Position numbers and translations under genes: made by a program | Part shown: positions 37,978 through 44,955 of the stretch, one piece after another | Layout: each line of letters opens with the position of its first letter | Numbering within the stretch: position 1 is the first letter of the stretch | NCBI RefSeq assembly: GCF_003710935.1 | Contig: NZ_RHHS01000015.1 | Location: forward strand, 236,935 to 300,934 | Reading direction: 5' to 3' | DNA from: Brevibacillus gelatini | GTDB taxonomy: Bacteria; Bacillota; Bacilli; Brevibacillales; Brevibacillaceae | DNA: 64,000 nucleotides | Notes under the pieces: model-generated | Database searches by the model: none | Told to the model about the DNA's origin: nothing | Seen by the model: the letters and a program-made list of their open reading frames with translations, nothing else

Positions 37978-38118
37978 ATGGAGTCTGTAAAAGAAACTAC
38001 CCCCTCTTCTCCCCAAGCCAGAGAACACGAGAGAAAAGACCTGCCCGAAGCGTGGAAACGCTTTTTACAGGCAGTCCAAAGCCAGTTCTCCGGGCAAAAG
38101 CCGCCATCTGCCAAATAA
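37978..38118 (+). CDS. Candidate 46-residue protein in the SWIM/SNF2 operon
   Basis: ATG at 37978 follows the SNF2 stop by six bases. AAAGGA overlapping that stop lies nine bases upstream. The peptide is hydrophilic, starts MESVKETTPSS and has an amphipathic stretch LPEAWKRFLQAVQSQF. The TAA at 38116-38118 abuts the 22-bp terminator stem, so the ORF exactly fills the space between helicase and terminator. Not recognised. Coding composition and placement argue for a real small protein. Confidence 0.5.
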   Translation: MESVKETTPSSPQAREHERKDLPEAWKRFLQAVQSQFSGQKPPSAK

Positions 38119-38174
38119 ACCACGCCAAAAAGTCCGATCCGCCTCGCCAGCCGATCGGACTTTTTGGCGTGGTT
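38118..38174. terminator. Perfect 22-bp bidirectional terminator
   Basis: 38118-38139 and 38153-38174 are perfect inverted repeats with a 13-base loop. The core GTCCGATC/GATCGGAC is flanked by AAAAA and TTTTT inside the stem, so it can stop both the SNF2 operon and the convergent yheC/D-like gene. Confidence 0.8.
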
Positions 38175-38228
38175 GCCGCCGCAGCAGCTGTTGACCACCA
38201 TTCGACCTGTTGACATGACCTGGCTCGC

Positions 38229-38978
38229 TCATGTTTTTCTGCGTTTGTAAGCGCGCGCAAGCCGTTTGATATTGCGGTAGGCCGTTTTGTCCTTCAAGCG
38301 CAGAAACAGCGCATGCGAAGGCACTTCGTGGTTGACTTCGATCAGGTAGATGCGGCCCGAGCGGTCGACGGCGAAGTCGATTCCCAACTGCGAACGGCGC
38401 TTGAACCGGCCGAAATAGGCACTGACCGCATAGCCAAGCTGGACGAGCCGCTTCTTGACCTGTGCAATTTGCTGTTTGGACAAACTCGGGGCCAAAGCCG
38501 TTCCCACTTTTAGCGCATAGCCGCCGCCCCGCCGTACATTCGTGATAATGCTCCCTTTTCCGGCGACCTTTGCCAGCATTCCGGCAAACTCCCATTTGCC
38601 CGCGCCGTTGCGCATCATCATGACGCGAATGTCAAAGCGCCTGCCCCGCACCTTGGCGAGCGGGATCGTTTTCTGGATAATGTGCCGGGTGCTGCCGCTT
38701 TTTTGGCGAATCTTTTTGTACAGCCGATCAAGCGAGCTTGCGTACCTCTTTTTGCCTTTTTCCTTGACAAACGTGTAGCGTCCTTTTTCCTTCCACGCTT
38801 TGATGACGCCTTTGCCCATGTGCTCCCTGTCCGGCTTGATGAAGACGGAGGAATAGCGGGACATGTAGGCACGCAGTGTCTTGCGGGAAAAAATGGACGT
38901 CGGCGGCAAGTAACGCGCAAGCCTTGCCGAGCGGGAATAATACTTGTGCAACGCCCACTTCGATGAGTTGAACGGCAT
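38229..38978 (-). CDS. YheC/YheD-family spore coat-associated protein
   Basis: A 249-residue ATP-grasp-like protein: SVFIKPDREHMGKGVIKA, HIIQKTIPLAKVRGRRFDIRVMMMRNGAGKWEF and a C-terminal GIDFAVDRSGRIYLIEVNHEVPSH with metal/ATP residues. It is highly basic. Family members are linked to the spore coat in Bacillus. Shorter than two-domain YheC/D (about 360-450), so it may keep only the ATP-grasp part. Confidence 0.88.
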   Translation of the reverse strand: MPFNSSKWALHKYYSRSARLARYLPPTSIFSRKTLRAYMSRYSSVFIKPDREHMGKGVIKAWKEKGRYTFVKEKGKKRYASSLDRLYKKIRQKSGSTRHIIQKTIPLAKVRGRRFDIRVMMMRNGAGKWEFAGMLAKVAGKGSIITNVRRGGGYALKVGTALAPSLSKQQIAQVKKRLVQLGYAVSAYFGRFKRRSQLGIDFAVDRSGRIYLIEVNHEVPSHALFLRLKDKTAYRNIKRLARAYKRRKT

Positions 38979-39067
38979 TCGCCAAAACCCCTTTCTGTCT
39001 GGGAAAGATCATCGCCTCTTTTGCCAATATACTTTTTTGTCTGAAAAGGGGGCACGGCGAATTTGCC

Positions 39068-39240
39068 ATGGACAGAACAATCGCTTTTTCCATCATCGCC
39101 GGGTCGATCCGCTGGTCGGCTTGTACGCCTCCTTTTGCATCGCCGTAAAAATCGGACGTCCGAGCATGCTCTTAGCGGCAACAGGCGCGATGGCTCTGCT
39201 GATGATAACGCTTTTGTCGTCATGGTTGCGCCCGTCAAGT
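39068..39240 (+). pseudogene. Remnant of a SulP-family anion transporter
   Basis: One frame gives TIAFSIIAG and the next frame continues VDPLVGLYASFCIAV, then GRPSMLLAATGAMALLMITL. These match the conserved SulP stretch (IAFSIIAGVDPMVGLYASFCIAV...GGRPGMISAATGAMALLMV) in order. The break after AGG is explained by one lost base (GCCGGGTCGAT for GCCGGGGTCGAT), and a few codons are missing before GRPSM. Neither the start nor the rest of the roughly 500-residue gene is present. Confidence 0.65.
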
Positions 39241-39285
39241 TTTTCCTTATGCTATTTTTGTAATAGAACGATCACATTTCTTTAT

Positions 39286-39314
39286 TAGTCAGCGCCAAAA
39301 ACCAGTGCTAGAAT
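39286..39314 (+). promoter_or_regulatory. Promoter of the MFS transporter gene
   Basis: TAGTCA (39286-39291), 17-base spacer, TAGAAT (39309-39314) with a TGn extension before the -10 hexamer. It lies 51 bases before the ATG. Confidence 0.45.
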
Positions 39315-39364
39315 AATCAATATCAAATTTCCTGCTTGTTAACGGCAAAGGTTGTGACAGAAAG

Positions 39365-40594
39365 ATGGATTTTCCATGGAAGCGTAATTTGTTTGTGTTA
39401 TGGGTCGGCGTCTTTTTCTGCAGCACAGCCTACTCGATCTCCATACCGTTCTTGCCCATCTTCCTCCACACGTCTTTGGGTGTTCACGATCATTTGGAAG
39501 CCTGGTCAGGAATCTCGTTTGGCATCTCCTTTTTGGCAAGCGCCCTGATCTCGCCGTACTGGGGCTCGCTCGCGGACAAATACGGGCGGAAACCGATGTT
39601 GATCCGCTCCGGTTTTAGCCTGGCTTTGTTGTACTTCCTCACTTACTTTATTACAGACCCTTACCTTTTCCTGGTACTACGCGTGTTTCAAGGGCTGCTC
39701 GCTGGCTACGTGCCTGCCGCAATCGCGCTGGTCGCGACAAATACACCGGAAAAAAACGTCGGGTACGCTCTCGGGGTGATGGCAACCGCTGGAGCTACGG
39801 GCGGGATTGTCGGGCCGCTCGTCGGCGGAGTAGTCAGTCACCTCTGGGGAAACGCTGAGGCTTTTCTTTTCTCCGGCTGTGTCGTGCTCGTATCCGCGCT
39901 GATCGCGACCTTCCTCGTCAAGGAGACGAACATGAACCGTTCCGGCAGCCGCTCCAACGTGCGCGAAGACTTGCGGGCTGCCATCGCCAACCGTTCGCTC
40001 ATGACGATTCTCGGCCTCAGTCTGATGGTCACGATCTCCGTCATGCTGCTGGAGCCGCTGTTGACCGTCTACGTGCTGCAGCTCGGGGCCTCGCAGCAGG
40101 AAGCCTCGCTCAGCGCCGGGATTATTTTCGCTGCCGTCGGGATAGCGACCGTAATCGCCGCCCCGCAATGGGGAAAACTTGGCGGCAAGGTCGGCTACAC
40201 GAAAATTTTGTTCATCGGCTTGCTGGGCGGTGCTGTCGGCAACCTGCTGCAAGTTTTTTTCACCAACCTGTACGGATTCGGGGTTTTGCGCTTCGCCTAC
40301 GGTCTGTTTTTCGCTGCGGTCTACCCTTCGATCAACGCGCTGATCGTCAAAGTAACCGAACCCGAGTTTCGCGGCAGAGCCTTCAGTCTGAACCAGTCCG
40401 CCAACCAGCTCGCGACGATGCTCGGCCCTGTGCTCGGCGGCGTGCTCGGTGGCGCCATCCCGATCCGCTACGTGTTCATTATCAACGGAATCGCCCTGCT
40501 CGCTACCGCCATCCTGATTCGCGCAAAAAAACCGGGCCTGTCCGGGAAGCAACCCCAAAAACAGTCCTCCGATCCACAACTGACTGCGAAATAG
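39365..40594 (+). CDS. Major facilitator superfamily (multidrug-type) transporter
   Basis: A 409-residue, 12-helix MFS protein. The loop 2-3 motif GSLADKYGRKPML (about 61-73) and motif C-like GATGGIVGPLVGGV in helix 5 (about 146-159) mark it as a drug:H+ antiporter-type exporter. The second half repeats a GKLGGKVGYTKI loop. Substrate unknown. Closed by a strong terminator. Confidence 0.9.
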   Translation: MDFPWKRNLFVLWVGVFFCSTAYSISIPFLPIFLHTSLGVHDHLEAWSGISFGISFLASALISPYWGSLADKYGRKPMLIRSGFSLALLYFLTYFITDPYLFLVLRVFQGLLAGYVPAAIALVATNTPEKNVGYALGVMATAGATGGIVGPLVGGVVSHLWGNAEAFLFSGCVVLVSALIATFLVKETNMNRSGSRSNVREDLRAAIANRSLMTILGLSLMVTISVMLLEPLLTVYVLQLGASQQEASLSAGIIFAAVGIATVIAAPQWGKLGGKVGYTKILFIGLLGGAVGNLLQVFFTNLYGFGVLRFAYGLFFAAVYPSINALIVKVTEPEFRGRAFSLNQSANQLATMLGPVLGGVLGGAIPIRYVFIINGIALLATAILIRAKKPGLSGKQPQKQSSDPQLTAK

Positions 40595-40613
40595 CGGGTT
40601 GCACGCCCCGACA

Positions 40614-40676
40614 TAAAAACTCCCTTTCGCCTTGTCAGACAACACTTGCCTGACGATGGCAAAAGGGAGTTTTACG
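40614..40676 (+). terminator. Terminator of the MFS transporter gene
   Basis: AAAACTCCCTTT (40616-40627) pairs with AAAGGGAGTTTT (40662-40673), with an inner GTCAG/CTGAC stem. The T run is in the 3' arm. Confidence 0.75.
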
Positions 40677-40684
40677 TTTGGACG

Positions 40685-40770
40685 ATGCTGCATTTTCCAT
40701 GATCTCATAGCCGCCGCTTTGATCGACTCCAGGTCACGGTAGACGGTGCGCAGCGATACCTTACTTGTCA
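40685..40770 (-). pseudogene. Fragment of a YafY-type HTH regulator
   Basis: On the minus strand the frame reads VSLRTVYRDLESIKAA, a canonical HTH_11 recognition helix. With one base restored it continues GYEIMENAA. Neither N-terminus nor effector domain is present. It lies between the MFS terminator and the small basic gene. Confidence 0.45.
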
Positions 40771-40776
40771 AGTAGA

Positions 40777-40983
40777 CTAGACGCCCATACGTCTGCGCTG
40801 GTTGTTCGGCTTTTTGGTCAACTGGCTTTTCATCGTCTGATTTTTCGCCTTCTGGTTCACCGGGTTGTTCGCTTTGGCCTGAGCCTGCTTTTTTTCCGCC
40901 AATTTGCGTCTGATCGCTTCCTGCAGGCTGATTTTGGGCTTTTCCGCTTGTGTGTCTAGTTCGTTTTGGTTAGGCTCCGTCAT
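40777..40983 (-). CDS. Small basic hypothetical protein
   Basis: A 68-residue, highly charged protein (pI clearly basic) with an acidic N-terminus MTEPNQNELDTQAEKPK, then a helix SLQEAIRRKLAEKKQAQAK and an Asn/Lys/Gln-rich tail ending QRRRMGV. No membrane segment. The ATG at 40983 has GAGGAG nine bases upstream. Its promoter (41023-41052) carries a 7-1-7 palindrome. No function recognised. Confidence 0.65.
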   Translation of the reverse strand: MTEPNQNELDTQAEKPKISLQEAIRRKLAEKKQAQAKANNPVNQKAKNQTMKSQLTKKPNNQRRRMGV

Positions 40984-41000
40984 GCGTAGCATCTCCTCAT

Positions 41001-41052
41001 AGAAAATGATTCTCTTCTATGTATTCTAGTGCAAGACAGAAGGTTGTGTCAG
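41001..41052 (-). promoter_or_regulatory. Promoter with a Fur/PerR-like 7-1-7 palindrome
   Basis: CTGACA (41047-41052), 18-base spacer, TAGAAT (41023-41028). At 41001-41015 the minus strand reads AGAGAATCATTTTCT, a 7-1-7 inverted repeat with one mismatch that matches TGATAATnATTATCA at 10 of 14 positions, placed at the likely transcription start. Confidence 0.4.
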
Positions 41053-41059
41053 CAAAAAT

Positions 41060-41896
41060 CTAGCTGTTTTGGGCGCGCAGCTGCATGTATTTGACCCCAC
41101 TTGCCTGGTACTTCAAAATGTCCGCAAGAAGTTCTGCGAGATAGGCTCCCGCTTCAATCGGCTGCGTCCCGCCGCGATGAATATTCGAAACAACCGTTCG
41201 ATCTGATTCTACGGTATTCGCGTCCGGTTTGTAGATCATGTACGCACTGAGACTTTCTGCCGTCGCAAGACCCGGTCTTTCCCCGATCAGGGAGAGGACA
41301 ACTTTGCAGTTCACGATTTTGGCAACCTGATCCTGAATCCATACCCGTCCTTTGTGGATGAACACCGGCTTGCCCACGCTAATGTTGCGCATCGCAAGTC
41401 CTTGCAGCAGGGCGGGCAGCAAATCGGGAATCGTCGCTTCACAGGCAGACGTGCTCAGTCCGTCGGAGATAACGATCTGCACGTCCTTGTCTTTGTCGCC
41501 GTACTGTTCCAGCCATCTCACGGACTCATCGGACAAAAGCCGCCCCGATTCGAGGTCCATCAAATATTCCTGCATGCTCGTCGCCCGCGAATGCAACTCT
41601 GGAAGCTGCAGCTGCTGAAGCCACTCCGGGCTGATCGTTTTCATGACGGCATCCTGTGCCGCCGCCTGGTCGATGCGAAACTGCAAATAGCTGACCGTCT
41701 TCATTCTCGTGCCTGCACGGCCAATCCCGATGCGCGCCGGCGTTCTGGCCATTGCCCGCTCCAACGCTTCCGGGTTGTGCGGATTGTCTACGCCGCACAC
41801 CTTTTGCTCGGGAAAGTGAATCACTTCCCCTGTCTTTTTGGCAAGCTCAGCCATGACCCGCTGGATCAGATCATCCATGTTGATCTGCTTCATCAT
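41060..41896 (-). CDS. eutC: Ethanolamine ammonia-lyase small subunit
   Basis: A 278-residue EutC: ARIGIGRAGTRMKTVSYLQFRIDQAAAQDAV, then QIVISDGLSTSACEATIPDLLPAL and GERPGLATAESLSAYMIY. With EutB it converts ethanolamine to acetaldehyde and ammonia using adenosylcobalamin. A purine-rich GGGGGGAGGG precedes the start, 18 bases after eutB. No shell proteins, EutA reactivase or aldehyde dehydrogenase are adjacent. Confidence 0.95.
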   Translation of the reverse strand: MMKQINMDDLIQRVMAELAKKTGEVIHFPEQKVCGVDNPHNPEALERAMARTPARIGIGRAGTRMKTVSYLQFRIDQAAAQDAVMKTISPEWLQQLQLPELHSRATSMQEYLMDLESGRLLSDESVRWLEQYGDKDKDVQIVISDGLSTSACEATIPDLLPALLQGLAMRNISVGKPVFIHKGRVWIQDQVAKIVNCKVVLSLIGERPGLATAESLSAYMIYKPDANTVESDRTVVSNIHRGGTQPIEAGAYLAELLADILKYQASGVKYMQLRAQNS

Positions 41897-41914
41897 GTGT
41901 GCCCTCCCCCCTCG

Positions 41915-43276
41915 TTAATCGAACACCGATAAATCGCCCGCCCGCTCTGTCAGCCGTCCGTTTTCCATCAGCCCCATCTTTTCCAGCCATTTCTCAAATT
42001 CGCGCAGAGGACGCAGGCCCAGAAGCTCGCGGTAGCTGGCATCATCGTGGTAACTCGTATCCTGATAGCTGAGCATAACGTCGTCGCCGCCGGGCACGCC
42101 CATGTAAAAATTCGCTCCGGCGAGCACGGTCAGCATCCCGGCAATTTCCTGGTCGTTCTGGTCTGCGTGCATGTGATTGGTGTAGGTCGGGGCAATTCCC
42201 ATCGGCAGGCCGTGCAGCTTGCCCATGAACAAATCCTCCAGATCGGCACGGATCATCTGTCTGCCGTCATACAGCGTCTCCGGCCCGATAAACCCGGAGA
42301 CATTATTGACCATAAACGGTTTCCAGTGGCGGCAAAAGCCGTATGTGCGCGCCTCCAGCGTCTGCATGTCCACGCCCTCGTGCGCGTCCAGCGACACCTC
42401 CGAGCCTTGCCCGGTTTCAAAATACATCACGTTCGATCCAGCGGCCGTGCCTTTTCGCAGCATCAGCTCAAGTGCTTCATCCAGCAAATCCTTGGAAACG
42501 CCAAACGCGTCATTCGCCCGCTGCGACCCGGCCAGACTCTGGAACATCAAGGAGATCGGCGCGCCGCTGCGCAGTGCCTGCATCTGGGTAGTGATGTGGG
42601 CGAGTACACAGTTTTGCGTTGGTATTTCCCATTCCAGCATGAACTCGTAGGTCATTTTCAGCAGTTTGGTAACGCTTTCAACTGAGTCGTTGTTCGGATT
42701 GATCCCGATGACAGCATCGCCAGAGCCGTAGGACAGCCCTTCCTTGATCGAGGCGAGAATGCCCTCCGGATCGTCAGTCGGATGGTTCGGCTGGCAGCGA
42801 AACGCCAGTCTGCCCGGTTCGCCGATAAGCGTGTTGCAGTACGCCTGGTGCCTCATTTTTTGCGAAGCCATCACCAGGTCGATGCTCGACATCAGCTTGG
42901 CTGTTGCCGCAATCATTTCACTGGTCAGCCCGCGGCTGATCCGGGTTAGCTCCGGCATGCCTGTTGAAAAGGACAAAATGTACTCGCGCAGCTCACCGAC
43001 CGTCCAGTTTTTGATTTCGTTGTAGATCGACAAGTTCAAATCGTCGTAAATGACGCGGGTGACTTCGTCTTTTTCGTACGGAATCACCGGATTTTCGTAG
43101 ATGTCTTTCAGTTGCAGCTCGCTCAGGACGACTTTGGCCGCCATCCGCTCCAGTGCGGAATTGGCTCCGATTTTACTCATGCGGTCGCCGGACTTCTCTT
43201 CGCTCGCTTTCGCCAGTACATCGCGAACGGATGTAAACTGGTAATGCTGTTTCCGGATGACACATGCCAATTTCAT
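41915..43276 (-). CDS. eutB: Ethanolamine ammonia-lyase large subunit
   Basis: A 453-residue EutB, normal length: FSTGMPELTRISRGLTSEM, GRLAFRCQPNHPTDDPEGI, GDAVIGINPNNDSVESV and FETGQGSEVSLDAHEGVDMQTLEARTYGF (substrate and cobalamin contacts). The ribosome binding site is weak. No promoter was found in the 131 bases upstream, which instead carry a strong terminator, so expression appears to need readthrough from the response-regulator transcript. Confidence 0.95.
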   Translation of the reverse strand: MKLACVIRKQHYQFTSVRDVLAKASEEKSGDRMSKIGANSALERMAAKVVLSELQLKDIYENPVIPYEKDEVTRVIYDDLNLSIYNEIKNWTVGELREYILSFSTGMPELTRISRGLTSEMIAATAKLMSSIDLVMASQKMRHQAYCNTLIGEPGRLAFRCQPNHPTDDPEGILASIKEGLSYGSGDAVIGINPNNDSVESVTKLLKMTYEFMLEWEIPTQNCVLAHITTQMQALRSGAPISLMFQSLAGSQRANDAFGVSKDLLDEALELMLRKGTAAGSNVMYFETGQGSEVSLDAHEGVDMQTLEARTYGFCRHWKPFMVNNVSGFIGPETLYDGRQMIRADLEDLFMGKLHGLPMGIAPTYTNHMHADQNDQEIAGMLTVLAGANFYMGVPGGDDVMLSYQDTSYHDDASYRELLGLRPLREFEKWLEKMGLMENGRLTERAGDLSVFD

Positions 43277-43340
43277 CTCGCTTCACTCGCTTTCTTTGGT
43301 AGGACTTCTTTCCTCACCGCCTGGCACAATGAGCGCGACA

Positions 43341-43391
43341 TCAAAAAGGCGCTTGAAAAAGGAGACGACACCTCGTCTCATTCAAGCGCCA
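43341..43391 (-). terminator. Terminator between the response regulator and eutB
   Basis: GGCGCTTGAA (43348-43357) pairs with TTCAAGCGCC (43381-43390), with a further inner GAGACGA/TCGTCTC stem. TTTTTGA follows on the minus strand. It separates the regulator gene from eutBC. Confidence 0.85.
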
Positions 43392-43407
43392 TTGCTTTTG
43401 TTGCGAT

Positions 43408-43797
43408 TCACTTTTTTACCGTATTCTGTTTTTCCAATAAAATCGTTTCCACTGCGGGCAGCAGCTCTTCCTCCATGACGGGCTTGACCAGATAGCCGCA
43501 GACGCCTTTTGTCTTCGCTTTTTCGATCATGTCTTTTTGGCTGTACGCCGTTAAAAACAAAATCGAGGCATCCGATTGCCCTCTGATAATCCCGGTAGCC
43601 GTCAATCCATCCATGACGGGCATTTTCACATCCATGATGATGAGGTGCGGGTCCCAAAGTTGCGTCAGAGAAACGGCTTCTTCGCCGTTTTTCCCGTCAG
43701 CCACAACGTTGTAGCCTTCTTCCTGCAACATCTCGACCAGGTCCATTCGCGTGATGGGGTCGTCATCTATAATGATGATTCGAAAACGATGACGCAA
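43408..43797 (-). CDS. Receiver-only response regulator (EutV-like, no ANTAR domain)
   Basis: A 129-residue CheY-fold receiver: IIIIDDDPITRMDLVEML acid pocket, phosphorylatable aspartate in HLIIMDVKMPVMDG (about 57), FLTAYS and YLVKP. The sequence resembles the receiver of EutV, the ANTAR antiterminator of ethanolamine genes, but ends after the fifth helix. No RNA-binding domain follows, and there is no room for one before eutB. The start is TTG at 43797, with GGAGGT six bases upstream. No sensor kinase gene is adjacent. Confidence 0.88.
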   Translation of the reverse strand: MRHRFRIIIIDDDPITRMDLVEMLQEEGYNVVADGKNGEEAVSLTQLWDPHLIIMDVKMPVMDGLTATGIIRGQSDASILFLTAYSQKDMIEKAKTKGVCGYLVKPVMEEELLPAVETILLEKQNTVKK

Positions 43798-43855
43798 AGC
43801 TCCACCTCCCATGAAAGAGAATGGAAGTGCCAACTGCTCACCAAAAATGTCAAGC

Positions 43856-43888
43856 CTGCAACCGACGCCGTTGTCGGCTTTCTTGCAG
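43856..43888 (-). promoter_or_regulatory. Leader hairpin with an A1/G4 hexaloop
   Basis: On the minus strand CTGCAA pairs with TTGCAG and CCGAC with GTCGG around the loop AACGGC. A at loop position 1 and G at position 4 fit the published consensus of ANTAR-bound hairpins. It is at the start of the response-regulator transcript. No second hairpin of the usual pair was found. Confidence 0.35.
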
Positions 43889-43904
43889 CTGTTTGAATAC
43901 TTTT

Positions 43905-43933
43905 ATTATATCCATTATTTTGCGGCTTTTCCA
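43905..43933 (-). promoter_or_regulatory. Promoter of the response regulator gene
   Basis: TGGAAA (43928-43933), 17-base spacer, TATAAT (43905-43910) on the minus strand, overlapping the 3' end of the Rrf2 gene. Confidence 0.5.
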
Positions 43934-44385
43934 GCCTGAATCCTGTCCGCTGCTTGCTCCGTTATTTTTTCCCGCAAGTCCGTGACCAGCTCGTGCATCG
44001 TGATGCTCTGCAAAATCGCTTCCATCGCATGCTGCGCACGATGCAAAACCAGCTCCAGAACGGACTGAATATTCGCTCCGACCGGACAGTCAGGATTCGG
44101 CTGCTCGTGAATATGAAAGAGCTGGCCTTCCTCCACGACCTCGACAGCGCGGTATACGTCGAGCAGTGTGATTTGCTCCAGCTCTTTGGCAAGCGTTGCG
44201 CCGCCCGCTCCGGCCCGGACGTGCACCAGTCCCGCTTTTTTCAGTTGGCCAAGCACCCGGCGGATAATGACCGGATTCGTGTTTACGCTGCCGGCAATCC
44301 ATTCCGATGTATGGTGGGCATTGGCATCAATCGAAAGCAGGGATAAAATATGCACCGCAATCGAAAAACGGCTGCTGATTTTCAT
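43915..44385 (-). CDS. Rrf2-family transcriptional regulator (YwnA-like)
   Basis: A 156-residue winged-helix protein beginning MKISSRFSIAVHILSLL, with WIAGSVNTNPVIIRRVLGQLKKAGLV and GAGGATLAKE. Only one cysteine (NPDCPVG) lies where Fe-S Rrf2 proteins have three, so it is probably not a cluster sensor; it resembles YwnA. The ATG at 44385 has AAAGGGTGA upstream. Its promoter contains a palindrome, suggesting autoregulation. Targets unknown. Confidence 0.88.
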   Translation of the reverse strand: MKISSRFSIAVHILSLLSIDANAHHTSEWIAGSVNTNPVIIRRVLGQLKKAGLVHVRAGAGGATLAKELEQITLLDVYRAVEVVEEGQLFHIHEQPNPDCPVGANIQSVLELVLHRAQHAMEAILQSITMHELVTDLREKITEQAADRIQAGKAAK

Positions 44386-44409
44386 GGCGTTCACCCTTTC
44401 GTTGTGATG

Positions 44410-44439
44410 ATTATAGTTACAACTACTTTGCGAAGTCAA
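44410..44439 (-). promoter_or_regulatory. Rrf2 gene promoter with internal palindrome
   Basis: TTGACT (44434-44439), 18-base spacer, TATAAT (44410-44415). The spacer holds TAGTTACAACTA (44414-44425), an inverted repeat well placed for autoregulation. Confidence 0.6.
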
Positions 44440-44603
44440 GCTACGTCCCCTCATCTATCGCTGCATGTCCGGCGTTCGGCTGCTGTTTGGCTATTCCCGC
44501 AAGCCCCCATGCAAAAACTTCCGTCTCCCAAAAAGGTAAAGCCCGCTTCCATGCCGAAGTAGGCTATATACCTTAGAATGTTTGAGAAAGGATGACAAAA
44601 CAA

Positions 44604-44942
44604 ATGGACTGCATTTTTTGCAAAATCGTAAACGGGGATATTCCTTCCAAAAAAGTATACGAGGACGAGCATGTGCTGGCTTTTCACGACATTAACCCTG
44701 TCGCCCCCGTACATGTCCTGATGATCCCGAAAAAGCATATCCAGTCGGTCATGGCAATCGAGCCTGAGGACAAGGAGTTGATCGGCTACCTGCACCTGGC
44801 CTTGCAAAAGGTAGCCGAAATCATGGAAGTGAAAGACGAAGGCTTCCGCGTCGTGACCAACATCGGTCAGCACGGGCAGCAAACCGTTTTCCACCTGCAC
44901 TATCACCTGATTGGCGGCAGACAGTTGGAGTGGAAGTTCTAG
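44604..44942 (+). CDS. HIT-family (histidine triad) nucleotide-binding protein
   Basis: A 112-residue HINT-type protein: MDCIFCKIVNGDIPSKKVYE start, HVLMIPKKHIQ, and the triad HLHYHLIGG (HxHxH). It hydrolyses nucleoside phosphoramidates in this family. The ATG at 44604 gives the canonical N-terminus; the ATG at 44592 touches the AAAGG site. Monocistronic. Confidence 0.93.
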   Translation: MDCIFCKIVNGDIPSKKVYEDEHVLAFHDINPVAPVHVLMIPKKHIQSVMAIEPEDKELIGYLHLALQKVAEIMEVKDEGFRVVTNIGQHGQQTVFHLHYHLIGGRQLEWKF

Positions 44943-44955
44943 CGCTAGAAAAAAC

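Larger units (their letters stand above)
38979..39364. other. Region with a decayed gene and the MFS promoter
   Basis: Between the yheC/D-like gene and the MFS transporter. It holds the SulP remnant (39068-39240) and a likely promoter (39286-39314). Nothing else is supported. Confidence 0.5.

Noticed and set aside
36694..38028. 444-codon minus-strand ORF opposite the SNF2 gene
   Set aside because: Antisense shadow; no motif and no ribosome binding site, and it crosses the helicase core.
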